Shown here piece by piece: positions 1 through 7,492 of a DNA stretch of 64,000 nt; position 1 is the stretch's first letter; the number at the start of each line of letters is the position of its first letter. This DNA comes from JAZDGX01 sp964482205 (GTDB taxonomy: Bacteria; Eisenbacteria; RBG-16-71-46; CAIMUX01; WJJG01): NCBI GenBank assembly GCA_964482205.1, contig CAYZWI010000001.1, positions 1-64,000 of the forward strand, read 5' to 3'. Under the pieces are notes generated by a model that worked only from the letters and a program-made list of their open reading frames with translations, was not told where the DNA came from and did not search any database. A program made the position numbers and the translations under genes.

Positions 1-55
1 GTAGATACGCTTGATGAAGCTCTTCCGGACGCGGGTTCGATTCCCGCCGCCTCCA
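1..55 (+). ncRNA. ssrA: tmRNA (ssrA), 3' end only
   Basis: The first bases read as the 3' part of a transfer-messenger RNA, which rescues stalled ribosomes. The segment at 26-55 has the conserved tmRNA T-arm (GGACGCGGGTTCGATTCCCGCC) followed by the 3' acceptor strand and a discriminator A at 55. The CCA tail is not fully encoded. The body of the gene, with its tag reading frame, lies before the window. A tRNA-Ser 3' end is the main alternative, but the TTCCGGACGCGGG lead-in is typical of tmRNA. Confidence 0.8.
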
Positions 56-128
56 CAGGGGGCTTGCTAGCGGGGAACGGATTGCTGGGCAGCCGTTTCC
101 CGCTTTCTGCTTCCGCGCCTGCCGCTAG

Positions 129-275
129 TCGCTGCCGTCCGTGAAGCTTCTGAAGAACGGCACCCTCAAGGTGTATCAGGGATTCCCCCACGGCATGTGC
201 ACGACGCACGCGGAAGTGATCAACGCGGATCTTTTCGCCTTCCTCAGGGCCGGCCAGAGAGTCGCTGTGGGGTAA
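129..275 (+). pseudogene. Remnant of an alpha/beta hydrolase (chloroperoxidase-type), C-terminal end only
   Basis: A 48-codon open frame ending at TAA (273-275) reads like the last helix and strand of non-haem chloroperoxidase-type alpha/beta hydrolases. It contains LKVYQGFPHGMCTTH, carrying the family's catalytic-His region, followed by INADLFAFLRA. There is no start codon, an in-frame TAG sits at 126-128, and no upstream part of the hydrolase is visible. It is therefore a truncated relic, 70 bp after the tmRNA end. tmRNA 3' ends are common integration sites, so the relic may be debris from an old insertion. That last point is inference. Confidence 0.6.
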
Positions 276-418
276 GGAGCGGGCACGACACGCTGCGGGC
301 GTCGGGAAGTTCGACGTGGGGCAGGCAGATTGCCGCGGCGGGCCGCTGCGATTCGAGGCCGGGATGGTCCAGCCCATCCCGGCCCTCGGTCGCCGAGCAC
401 GCGAGCGTGTCTAAGGCC

Positions 419-1630
419 TCATTGCAGCGCCACGATCTTCGTCGTCTTCACCTTCCTGCCTCCCACGAGCAGGCTGCAGAAGTAGACGCCTCGAGAGGAC
501 CGCTCGATCCCGGCCGCGTCGAAGTCGACCGAGTGCGTCCCAGCCGGCTGAAGCGCATTGACGAGGCTTCGCACTTCCCGTCCCAGGCTGTCGTAGACCT
601 TGATCGCGACGAAGCCGGGAGCAGGCGTGGCATACGTGATCATGGTGGAGGCCGCGAACGGGTTGGGCGTGCTGAGGAGCGTGCCGCCGATCTCGAAGCC
701 GCTATCGCCCACGTCGGTCTGCCCGGGATCGAAGACGGCCCGCGCGTCGACCCACCAGATCTCTGATGGCTCCGTCGTGTACGGGGCGCTGCGGCGGTTG
801 AAGAACATGTACTTCCCGTCGGGGGAGAGGAACGGACAGTCCTCGATCTGCGACGTGTTGATCGCGGGCCCGAGGTTGCGCGGCGTGCTCCAGACGCCGT
901 TCTCGTCGTAGCTGATGTACAGATCGGACTGACCGTATCCGCCCGGCATCTGGGATTCGAAGATGACGTAGCTGCCGTCCCGGGCGCCGAACACGGAGCC
1001 TTCAAGATACGAAGTGTTGATCGCGGCGCCCAGGTTCTCGACGGTGACTTCCCCGCCGGGTGAAGTGACCGCGCGATAGACGTCCGAGTTGCCGAATCCT
1101 CCGGAGCGGATGGAGCAGAAGAACAGAGTGCCGTCACCGGCGACCGAGCCTCCCCACTCGTTGGCGGGAGTGTTGACGGGGGGATCCAGCACGACGGGCG
1201 CGCCCCACCCGGTTTCCTCGCGGACGGACCGCCACAGGTCGGTGGGCGGACTGGGACGCGAAGAGACGAAGTAGACGGCATCGCCGTCGGGCGCGAAGAA
1301 GGCGTCGGTGGCATCGCCGCTGCCCTGGAAAGGGGCCGGGATCGGATCGGCCCAGGTGCTGTCGCTGCTCATCCGCGTGTACCTGAGATTGAATCCCCCC
1401 CAACCGGCATTCGTCACCCCGAAGACGCACTCGTCCAGGTTTGGCGAGAACGTGAGGCAGTACTCGAAGCGGTTGGGCAGCGAGATGAGGCCAGGCGCGA
1501 AGACGACCGGAGTGAGTCCCGGGGGAGTCTGGCCGAAGTAGCGTCCGTCCGGCAGCGTCGTCCCATGCGCGACACCAGCTCCGACAGCCAGGAGCAGGAG
1601 CACGCCGGCCAACGCAACGTTCCTCTTCAT
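419..1630 (-). CDS. Secreted PD40/TolB-type beta-propeller protein with C-terminal sorting-type Ig domain
   Basis: This predicted secreted protein has 403 residues. The start at 1630 is chosen because AAGGAGGTG lies 5 bases upstream and the protein then begins with a clean signal peptide (MKRNVALAG... to VAHG). The middle is made of WD40-like/PD40 propeller repeats with recurring motifs such as FAPDGDAVYFVSSR, DGTLFFCSIR and LSPDGKYMFFNRR. The last 85 residues begin at TPNPFAAST and contain IKVYDSLGREV and GVYFCSLL, which is the FlgD-Ig/type A sorting-domain pattern. In Bacteroidota that tail directs export by the type IX system. No enzymatic residues are apparent. The gene is divergent from the propeller regulator at 1846. 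Confidence 0.75.
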   Translation of the reverse strand: MKRNVALAGVLLLLAVGAGVAHGTTLPDGRYFGQTPPGLTPVVFAPGLISLPNRFEYCLTFSPNLDECVFGVTNAGWGGFNLRYTRMSSDSTWADPIPAPFQGSGDATDAFFAPDGDAVYFVSSRPSPPTDLWRSVREETGWGAPVVLDPPVNTPANEWGGSVAGDGTLFFCSIRSGGFGNSDVYRAVTSPGGEVTVENLGAAINTSYLEGSVFGARDGSYVIFESQMPGGYGQSDLYISYDENGVWSTPRNLGPAINTSQIEDCPFLSPDGKYMFFNRRSAPYTTEPSEIWWVDARAVFDPGQTDVGDSGFEIGGTLLSTPNPFAASTMITYATPAPGFVAIKVYDSLGREVRSLVNALQPAGTHSVDFDAAGIERSSRGVYFCSLLVGGRKVKTTKIVALQ

Positions 1631-1833
1631 GGTGACACCTCCTTCCAACCTCACCGATTCCTCGAGGGCCGCGCGGTCACCCACTGGAACCCCGCGCAGG
1701 CAGCGGAACGACACTGGAATCGTAGGGAATGCCATCGCCGAAAGCCTGCCGGGCACCCAATGGATCGCGAATGAAATCCTGATTTTTTTGGCCGCGGACG
1801 ACCCATCCGTTTCCCACGCGAGACGGGCGGCGC

Positions 1834-1839
1834 TAGAAT
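1834..1839 (+). promoter_or_regulatory. Candidate -10 box (TAGAAT) giving a near-leaderless start
   Basis: TAGAAT lies only 6 bases before the ATG at 1846, so transcription would begin at or next to the start codon. TTTCCC at 1810-1815 is 18 bases upstream and is a weak -35 candidate. No Shine-Dalgarno sequence precedes this ATG, which fits a leaderless message. Confidence 0.35.
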
Positions 1840-1845
1840 CGGAAC

Positions 1846-4047
1846 ATGACGAAGGACTCGAGACCGTTGTGCCCGAGTGCGTTTCGCATCGAAGACCGCC
1901 TCGTTCTCCCCGCGCTGAACCGCATCGAGCGCGAAGGCGAAGTCGTCCAGATCGAGCCGCGGGTGATGCAGGTGCTCGTCCGTCTCGCCGCCCGCCCCGG
2001 TGAGGTGCTGTCGAGGCAGGAGCTTTTCGACTCCGTGTGGGCGGAGTCCGTCGTCTGCGAAGAGGCGCTGACCCGGACGATCACGGAGCTGCGGCGGGTC
2101 TTTGGCGACGACACCAGAAAGCCGCGCGTGATCGAGACGATCCGCAAGGGCGGCTATCGCCTGATCGCCCCTGTCCTGCCGGTGCCCGCGCCGGTGCCCG
2201 CGCCAGCGCCGGCGCCACCCGAAACCGGCGCGACGGCCGACAGCCCCTCGAGTCCTGCCGCCCCGCCGCCTGTCCGCCAAACCATGGGACCGCGCGCGGA
2301 GGAGGCGACGCAGCCGAAGTCGCGCCGCGCGCTCCATGGCGCTCTCTGGTCGCTGGCGGGGCTCGCGGTCCTCGTCGTCGTCATCTGGGGCGCGCGGTCG
2401 ATGCTGCGCGCGAGCCGCGCTCCTGCCGTCACGATCGAAGCGACGCCTCTCACGAGCACGCCGGGTCTCGAGCTCTTTCCGGCGCTCTCCCCGAACGGCG
2501 CGATGCTCGCCTTCTCGTGGGCGGGGTCGCCTTCCGCGAGCGCCGACCAACTGGATCTCTACGTCACGAAGACTTCCGGCGGCACGCCCGTGCGGCTGAC
2601 GAACCTGCCGGGTCCCGAGTGCTTTCCATCCTGGTCTCCTGACGGGACGGAGATCGCGTTCACGCGCGAGGTCGAGGGTGGAAGCGAAATCTGCGTGGTA
2701 TCGGTCCTCGGCGGGGAGATCCGTCGCATCGTCCGACTCGATGCGCCCACCTCGGGAATCGACTGGTCCCCGGACGGAGCGTCGATCGCTTTCGCAGCAG
2801 CGGATAGCGCGAGAGGCTCGTCACGAATCCACTTGCTGCGCCTGAAAGATCTCGCAGACACGGTTCTCACGCGCCCGGTGAACGGCGTGCAGGGTGACGT
2901 CGCCCCGCAGTTCTCCCCGGATGCTGGGACGGTCGCCTTCATGCGTCTCGACACGCGACGCGGATCCGATGCCTGGTTCGTGCCCGTCGGTGGAGGAGAG
3001 GCGCAGAAGGTGAATCTGGGTGGGCGCAGGGTCTCCGGTGTGGACTGGATGTCGCCGGCCGGCTTGATCGTCTCTGCCTCGTCCAAGATCGATACCGGCC
3101 TCTGGAGGGTCGAGACCCGCTCTGGACGAATGCGACCGCTCGCGATCCCGGGGGGAAGGATCCAGCGCCTCTCGTGCGGCGACAAGGGCCGGCTCGCGTA
3201 CGAGAAGATCTCCTTTGCCCAGAGCATCTGGTGCCTCGAGTTGTCGCCATCGGGAGAGTGCCGCCGGCGTCCGCAACCGCTGATCGCCTCGACGCAGCGC
3301 GAATCGGAGGCGGTCTTCTCGCCCGATGGCCGCACGATCGCCTTCGTCTCGGATCGTTCCGGGTCGCCCGAAATCTGGATCGCCGATGCCGACGGCGAGC
3401 ATTCGCGACGCATCACGGAGCAGCAGACGACGCTCATCACGCGTCCCCGGTGGTCTCCGGACGGCCAACGAATCGGCTACACCTGCATGACGGATGGCAG
3501 GCTGTCGATCCGTGTGGCGGATCTTTCAACCCGGATGACGCGAGCGTTGCTCGCCGGGGGGCCCTACATGCTCGGCGCCTGGTCCGCGCAAGGCGACTTC
3601 ATCTATTACGGCGTCGAAACGGCGGAAGGGACGGAGGTGTGGCGAGTCCATCCCGATGGGATGGCGCCGGCGAAGATCGCTCCGGCGGGTTGGGAGATCC
3701 TCGGCGAGTCCCCGGACGGCCGGGGCCTGCTCTGCGCCCGCTCGGACGGCTCCGGGATCTGGCTCTTTCCGTACGAGGGCGGCTCGAATAGCCAGCTCGT
3801 TTCCGCCGACGTGTGCCGGGAATGGCAAGAGGCCGTTCCCGCGGATCACGGGTTCTTCTTCACCCGACGGAACCCGGAATCGTCGACCCTCGGGTTCTAC
3901 GACACGGCCACGGGGCGCGCCGACTCGCTGGCGACGATCGAATGGTACGCCGCGTCGCCGGCTCTCTCCCCGGACCGCACCATGCTCCTCTATGACAGCA
4001 TCGGGAAGATCGAGATCGACTTGATGCTGGCCGAGATCCCTCGCTAG
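1846..4047 (+). CDS. Membrane-anchored winged-helix regulator with TolB-like propeller (CadC-type layout)
   Basis: The 733-residue protein begins with an OmpR/PhoB-type winged helix (about residues 5-105), including EVLSRQELFDSVWAES and RKPRVIETIRKGGYRL. A Pro/Ala-rich linker follows, then one transmembrane helix near residues 167-187 (LAGLAVLVVVIWGA), and then a long PD40/TolB-type propeller with repeats such as PSWSPDGTEIAFTRE and FSPDGRTIAFVSDRSG. The topology implies that DNA is bound in the cytoplasm and a signal is sensed in the periplasm, as in CadC/ToxR one-component regulators. The ligand is unknown. The divergent propeller protein at 419-1630 is a plausible target or partner by position only. 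Confidence 0.8.
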   Translation: MTKDSRPLCPSAFRIEDRLVLPALNRIEREGEVVQIEPRVMQVLVRLAARPGEVLSRQELFDSVWAESVVCEEALTRTITELRRVFGDDTRKPRVIETIRKGGYRLIAPVLPVPAPVPAPAPAPPETGATADSPSSPAAPPPVRQTMGPRAEEATQPKSRRALHGALWSLAGLAVLVVVIWGARSMLRASRAPAVTIEATPLTSTPGLELFPALSPNGAMLAFSWAGSPSASADQLDLYVTKTSGGTPVRLTNLPGPECFPSWSPDGTEIAFTREVEGGSEICVVSVLGGEIRRIVRLDAPTSGIDWSPDGASIAFAAADSARGSSRIHLLRLKDLADTVLTRPVNGVQGDVAPQFSPDAGTVAFMRLDTRRGSDAWFVPVGGGEAQKVNLGGRRVSGVDWMSPAGLIVSASSKIDTGLWRVETRSGRMRPLAIPGGRIQRLSCGDKGRLAYEKISFAQSIWCLELSPSGECRRRPQPLIASTQRESEAVFSPDGRTIAFVSDRSGSPEIWIADADGEHSRRITEQQTTLITRPRWSPDGQRIGYTCMTDGRLSIRVADLSTRMTRALLAGGPYMLGAWSAQGDFIYYGVETAEGTEVWRVHPDGMAPAKIAPAGWEILGESPDGRGLLCARSDGSGIWLFPYEGGSNSQLVSADVCREWQEAVPADHGFFFTRRNPESSTLGFYDTATGRADSLATIEWYAASPALSPDRTMLLYDSIGKIEIDLMLAEIPR

Positions 4048-4110
4048 TCGGTTCTCGGAATCGATCCTCGACGCGTGAGCTCGCAGCCCTGCTCGATGCC
4101 CGCCGCGGTT

Positions 4111-5055
4111 CTACTCGAACGCGTCCGTGAAATGCTTGTTGGGCCTCATGGCGAGCCGCCGATGCGCGTAGTCGTAGACGAGGTTGAACCGGCGCAGGAC
4201 CGCGTTCGCCAGCACGGCATCCGCGTTGCCGGCTTTCGAACGGATCTCGGCCGGGGCGAAGGCCGCCGCCAGGTCATGCAGTCCGTAGGGGCCGATCTTC
4301 AGATACGCGATTCGTCCCCTGCGGCCGCGAATCTCCCCGCTCAGCCCTTGCCCCAGGACAACATCGTTCGCCGTGGCCGGGACGGAGAACTTCATGCTGG
4401 GCCGCAGCAACAGCTCGACGGCTTCGCTCGAGGCGCAGTCTATGTAGGCGCGCAGCGCGACCGGCGGCTCGTCTGCGATCGCGACCGAGAGGTCGAGGAA
4501 GGGAAGGTTGTTCGCGCCCATCTCCAGCGGCAGGCTCTCCCAGCCTGGGCCCGGCTCGAAGGTGTCCGCGTCGCGCAGGGTCAGCATCATCATGTCGACA
4601 TCGATCTCGACCGCGTAGTGCCCGAGCAACGAATAGCCGATCACTCCATCGATCTCCGGGCTGGCCATGGAATCGTTCATGAGGATGATCACGCGTTGGT
4701 TTTCGAACGCGGCTTGCCCGACCCGGAACGATGCCGAGTCGGTGAATACCGCGCGAGAGGGCGGGCCTCCGCCGGCCCCGGCGATTTGCGCTTCCATGAA
4801 CCGCTGCGTTCCAAGCGAATCCCTCAGCGCCGGCTCGAACAGGAGCAGCCCGTCAGAACCCATTCCCGTGTCGAGGATCAGATGGAGCTCTCGCGCGCCT
4901 GCGAAGCGCACGGGGACGACGGTCTTGTTGCGGATGATCGAGATCGGGACCGTCGTGATCGCGGCTGATTCGTCTGCGAGCGAGGCAGTCGTGCCGATCA
5001 AAGCGACGAGCGCCAGCAGCGGACCCAGGCGGGGCACGATCGAACGAGGTCGCAT
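4111..5055 (-). CDS. Exported retropepsin-like aspartyl protease
   Basis: The protein has 314 residues and starts at 5055, where AAAGGAG lies 6 bases upstream, followed by a signal peptide (MRPRSIVPRLGPLLALVAL...). The first domain holds LHLILDTGMGSDGL, the D-T-G active-site signature of retropepsin-type aspartyl proteases. IDGVIGYSLLGHYAVEID matches the psi-loop/flap end of the first domain. A second lobe has AYIDCASSEAVEL (D-C-A in place of a full DTG) and VLANAVLRRFNLVYDY. Bacterial proteins of this type act in the periplasm or envelope on unknown substrates. The weak second DTG suggests that one lobe supplies the catalytic Asp or that the enzyme dimerises. Confidence 0.7.
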   Translation of the reverse strand: MRPRSIVPRLGPLLALVALIGTTASLADESAAITTVPISIIRNKTVVPVRFAGARELHLILDTGMGSDGLLLFEPALRDSLGTQRFMEAQIAGAGGGPPSRAVFTDSASFRVGQAAFENQRVIILMNDSMASPEIDGVIGYSLLGHYAVEIDVDMMMLTLRDADTFEPGPGWESLPLEMGANNLPFLDLSVAIADEPPVALRAYIDCASSEAVELLLRPSMKFSVPATANDVVLGQGLSGEIRGRRGRIAYLKIGPYGLHDLAAAFAPAEIRSKAGNADAVLANAVLRRFNLVYDYAHRRLAMRPNKHFTDAFE

Positions 5056-5249
5056 GTCGGTCTCCTTTCGAGCAAACGGGCACACACGCAGGCGTGCACA
5101 CGGGCAAACGCGTGCACGTGCACGCCCGCAGTCCCGCGCGACGGCGAGAAGGCCCATCCGGGGCTTCCCCTTCGCAGCTTGCGTGCATGGTACGCGAACC
5201 GTCCCGGCGCCGCGTGAGTATGCCCCCGCCTTGCGCGGCGCGCCCCGGA

Positions 5250-5624
5250 TTAGTGGTCCCGCCGCATCATCCGCATCACCCGGCCGTTCAGCTCGAGGTC
5301 GACCGCCGGGCAGGGTGTGCCTTCCGCGAACGTGAAAGTGATTCCCTCGTCCGTCACGGTCTTGAACTTCCGTCCTTCCAGCCATTCAAGAGTCGCGGGC
5401 GGGTTGTCCTCGTTCCCCACAGTCAGCATCGAATCGGCATCGAAGGCGACATTCACCGAGAGTCCGCTCTCGGCCGCGTAGCTCCCGCTGAGCGCGGCAA
5501 GCGCCTTGCGGCCAGGGCCGGCCGCGCGGACCTTGGCTGCGTAGGGTGAGGCGAGACCCGAGCGCTGCGCTGTACGCCGGCCGCGCCCTGTGTCCGGGCC
5601 AACGCGGGCTAGCGGTGGTGGCGC
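5250..5624 (-). pseudogene. Possible remnant of a serine-hydrolase C-terminal (DUF3471-like) domain
   Basis: An open minus-strand frame running from the stop at 5250 to an upstream in-frame TGA at 5625-5627 contains LAALSGSYAAESGLSVNVAF and ATLEWLEGRKF. This resembles the small beta-rich C-terminal domain found after beta-lactamase-type hydrolases. No ATG exists. The only start-like codon is GTG at 5456, which would cut the domain in half. It lies between two intact minus-strand genes and is best read as a truncated relic. Similarity is judged by eye only. Confidence 0.35.
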
Positions 5625-6343
5625 TCAGGCGCGCGCGGAAGGGGAAGGAGCATGGGAACGGCCTTCTGATACTCCTGATAGGTCGTGCCGAAGTCGCTGC
5701 GCAAGTCTCGCTCCTCGAGCATCGTGCCGATGACGATCCATGCGGTCCAGAGCAGGTTGAAGAGCAGTCGATCGACCGTGACGCTATGCTCGCTCCAGAT
5801 GAGAATGAGCGCGAACAGGTAGAGCGGATGTCGCACATAGCGGTAGGGGCCGCGGGCGACGAATACCGGCGAGGCCGCCGGCCGGCCGAGTGACCTGGCC
5901 CGGAGTGGGGCGGTGCCGAAGGGGTCGAATTCTGGCAGTGCCTTCACGCCCCAGAGGAAACCGGCGACAGCCGCGACCGAAATGACGGAGGGCAGCCAGC
6001 GACCCACCCCGCGAACTTCGTACAGGATCTTGCCGTCCGTCTGCCAGAGCAGGATCAAGATGAAAAGCGCAATGCCGGAGGCGATCGAGTAGAGGGCGGC
6101 ATCGTAACCTGAGGGCACATACCGTGCGATCCGTGCCTTGGCGCCGCGCCGGACCATTCCACTGTGCTGCACGAAGAAGAACAGACAGAGTAGCGCATCG
6201 ATCGCGAGCCGCCCGGGTCGCGATTGCGCGATGACGATGGAAGACGGCGTGCCTGCCGCAAGGAACCAGGCGAGAAGCAGCAGCCCTCCTCCTCCGAATC
6301 CGAGCGAGAGGAAGGTGAACAGGCGGGGAACGAAGTTGTTCAT
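5609..6343 (-). CDS. Isoprenylcysteine carboxyl methyltransferase-family integral membrane protein
   Basis: The protein has 244 residues with about six hydrophobic segments. The start at 6343 (MNNFVPRLF) has AGAGG nearby. The C-terminal part has GPYRYVRHPLYLFALILIW, followed by EERDLRSDFGTTYQEYQK, which is the ICMT/PEMT-type signature (R-HP-Y and the EE-Y-Y-K element) for S-adenosylmethionine binding at the membrane. Bacterial members methylate unknown lipids or small molecules and are often annotated as NnrU-like or methyltransferase family. The gene lies downstream of the GNAT gene on the same strand with a 50-base gap, so the two may be cotranscribed. Confidence 0.75.
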   Translation of the reverse strand: MNNFVPRLFTFLSLGFGGGGLLLLAWFLAAGTPSSIVIAQSRPGRLAIDALLCLFFFVQHSGMVRRGAKARIARYVPSGYDAALYSIASGIALFILILLWQTDGKILYEVRGVGRWLPSVISVAAVAGFLWGVKALPEFDPFGTAPLRARSLGRPAASPVFVARGPYRYVRHPLYLFALILIWSEHSVTVDRLLFNLLWTAWIVIGTMLEERDLRSDFGTTYQEYQKAVPMLLPLPRAPERHHR

Positions 6344-6393
6344 GATTCCGCCTCTCTCGTCCGCGATGCGGTGCGCGCATCCCGGGCCTGCGC

Positions 6394-6882
6394 TCATTTG
6401 CGCCGTTCCTGGATCATCTCCACTATCGTCGGCCGAAAGCCCAGGCGTTCGAAGAGACGTCGCGCCGCCGGATTCCTCTCCGCGGTCCAGAGCATGACCC
6501 GAGGCGCGCCGTGGCCTTCGAGCCATGCGGCCGCCGCTTCCAGCAGTCGCGTGCCGAGTCCCTTCCCGCGGGCATGCGCGGCGACGACGACATCGTGCAC
6601 GAACCCGGCCGGGCCGCGCAGTTCCATCCAAGACAACGGCTCCAGGCTGGCGTAGACATACCCGATCACTTCGCCGTCGCGATCGGCCACAAGAACGACG
6701 GCGTCCTCTGCCCCAATCTGCGTTTGCAGGAACCGCCCGTACCCAGCCGCGGCGTCGGGTCGCGGTGCCATGAAGCGTTCCGGGTCGTACGCATGATGCT
6801 GGCGCACAAGGGCCGCGCCCAGCCGGCCGATCGCCTCGACATCACGGTCCTCTGCGGGGCGGATGATCGCTTCGCTTCGCAT
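6394..6882 (-). CDS. GNAT-family N-acetyltransferase
   Basis: The protein has 162 residues, the normal size for a single GNAT domain. The acetyl-CoA-binding motif A reads VVVAAHARGKGLGTRLLEAA (R-x-x-G-x-G/A pattern), preceded by VVLVADRDGEVIGYVYASLE and followed by ERNPAARRLFERLGF, the motif B helix. The substrate cannot be told from sequence. The start at 6882 has no strong Shine-Dalgarno sequence, so the exact N-terminus is uncertain. Confidence 0.85.
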   Translation of the reverse strand: MRSEAIIRPAEDRDVEAIGRLGAALVRQHHAYDPERFMAPRPDAAAGYGRFLQTQIGAEDAVVLVADRDGEVIGYVYASLEPLSWMELRGPAGFVHDVVVAAHARGKGLGTRLLEAAAAWLEGHGAPRVMLWTAERNPAARRLFERLGFRPTIVEMIQERRK

Positions 6883-7092
6883 GAGGTCATCATACCCGGC
6901 CGGCAGGGAAGGGCAAATGGCCTCCCACCGCCAGCGGCCGAGGGCGGCGGCCTCGCCTCACCGGTTGGGGCAGCCTCTTGAGCTTCTGTCGGAACAAGGC
7001 CTCGGGAGCAAGCGAATTGTACTCTGAACCTGTCGGACAACGGGGGTGACCTCACATGCCAGAAAGCTCTACTCATTGCTGGTCCTCTTTGA

Positions 7093-7354
7093 GGGGGAGC
7101 CTACGATTCCACCAACTCCATCTGGGAGGATGCCACGAGCCTTCGCGCGACCAAGGGGATCCGCGCGGCTTTTGGCCACAGCAAGACCGTGGGCTATCTG
7201 CTCTACGTAGACGCCGGTGTGCAGGCGCCGTACTTCGAGGAAGAAGACACGGAGACCGTCTGGGACATGGGTGCGGTTCTGAGCCTTGATCTGCAGGAAC
7301 ACTGGGGACGGCATGATCAGCATGAACATCCTCCTGCGGTATGACTTCTCCTGA
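7093..7354 (+). pseudogene. Frameshifted remnant of an outer-membrane beta-barrel-like protein
   Basis: Frame +1 from 7093, just after an in-frame TGA at 7090-7092, reads like exported beta-strand protein (AAFGHSKTVGYLLYVDAG, then TETVWDMGAVLSLDL). The sense then moves to frame +2 near 7295 and ends with MNILLRYDFS and TGA at 7352-7354. A C-terminal strand ending in aromatic-x-F plus a small residue is typical of outer-membrane barrels. With a stop, a frameshift and no start codon, this is a decayed gene end. It occupies most of the gap between the GNAT gene and the kinase. Confidence 0.45.
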
Positions 7355-7405
7355 GCTTGAGGTATGCGAACTGCGAACGTGGCTGCGGTCGCGGCGGCCA
7401 GCCCA

Positions 7406-7433
7406 TTGACATGGGCGTACAGGGTCGTAGTCT
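7406..7433 (+). promoter_or_regulatory. Candidate sigma-70-type promoter for the Ser/Thr kinase gene
   Basis: TTGACA at 7406-7411 is a perfect -35 consensus. It is followed after 16 bases by TAGTCT at 7428-7433 as the -10. Transcription would begin near 7440 and leave a leader of about 50 bases before the ATG at 7493. Confidence 0.45.
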
Positions 7434-7492
7434 GAACGGGCGCCAATTGGCTCGCACGCATGTTGGCAAGCCGCGATTGTGGGAGGGAGTTG

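Noticed and set aside
126..128. In-frame TAG before the hydrolase relic considered as a recoded (pyrrolysine) codon
   Set aside because: The sequence before the TAG does not read as hydrolase, so nothing suggests readthrough.
7090..7092. In-frame TGA in the barrel-like remnant considered as a second selenocysteine codon
   Set aside because: No fold continues convincingly upstream, no start is present, no redox context exists and a frameshift follows. Gene decay explains it better.
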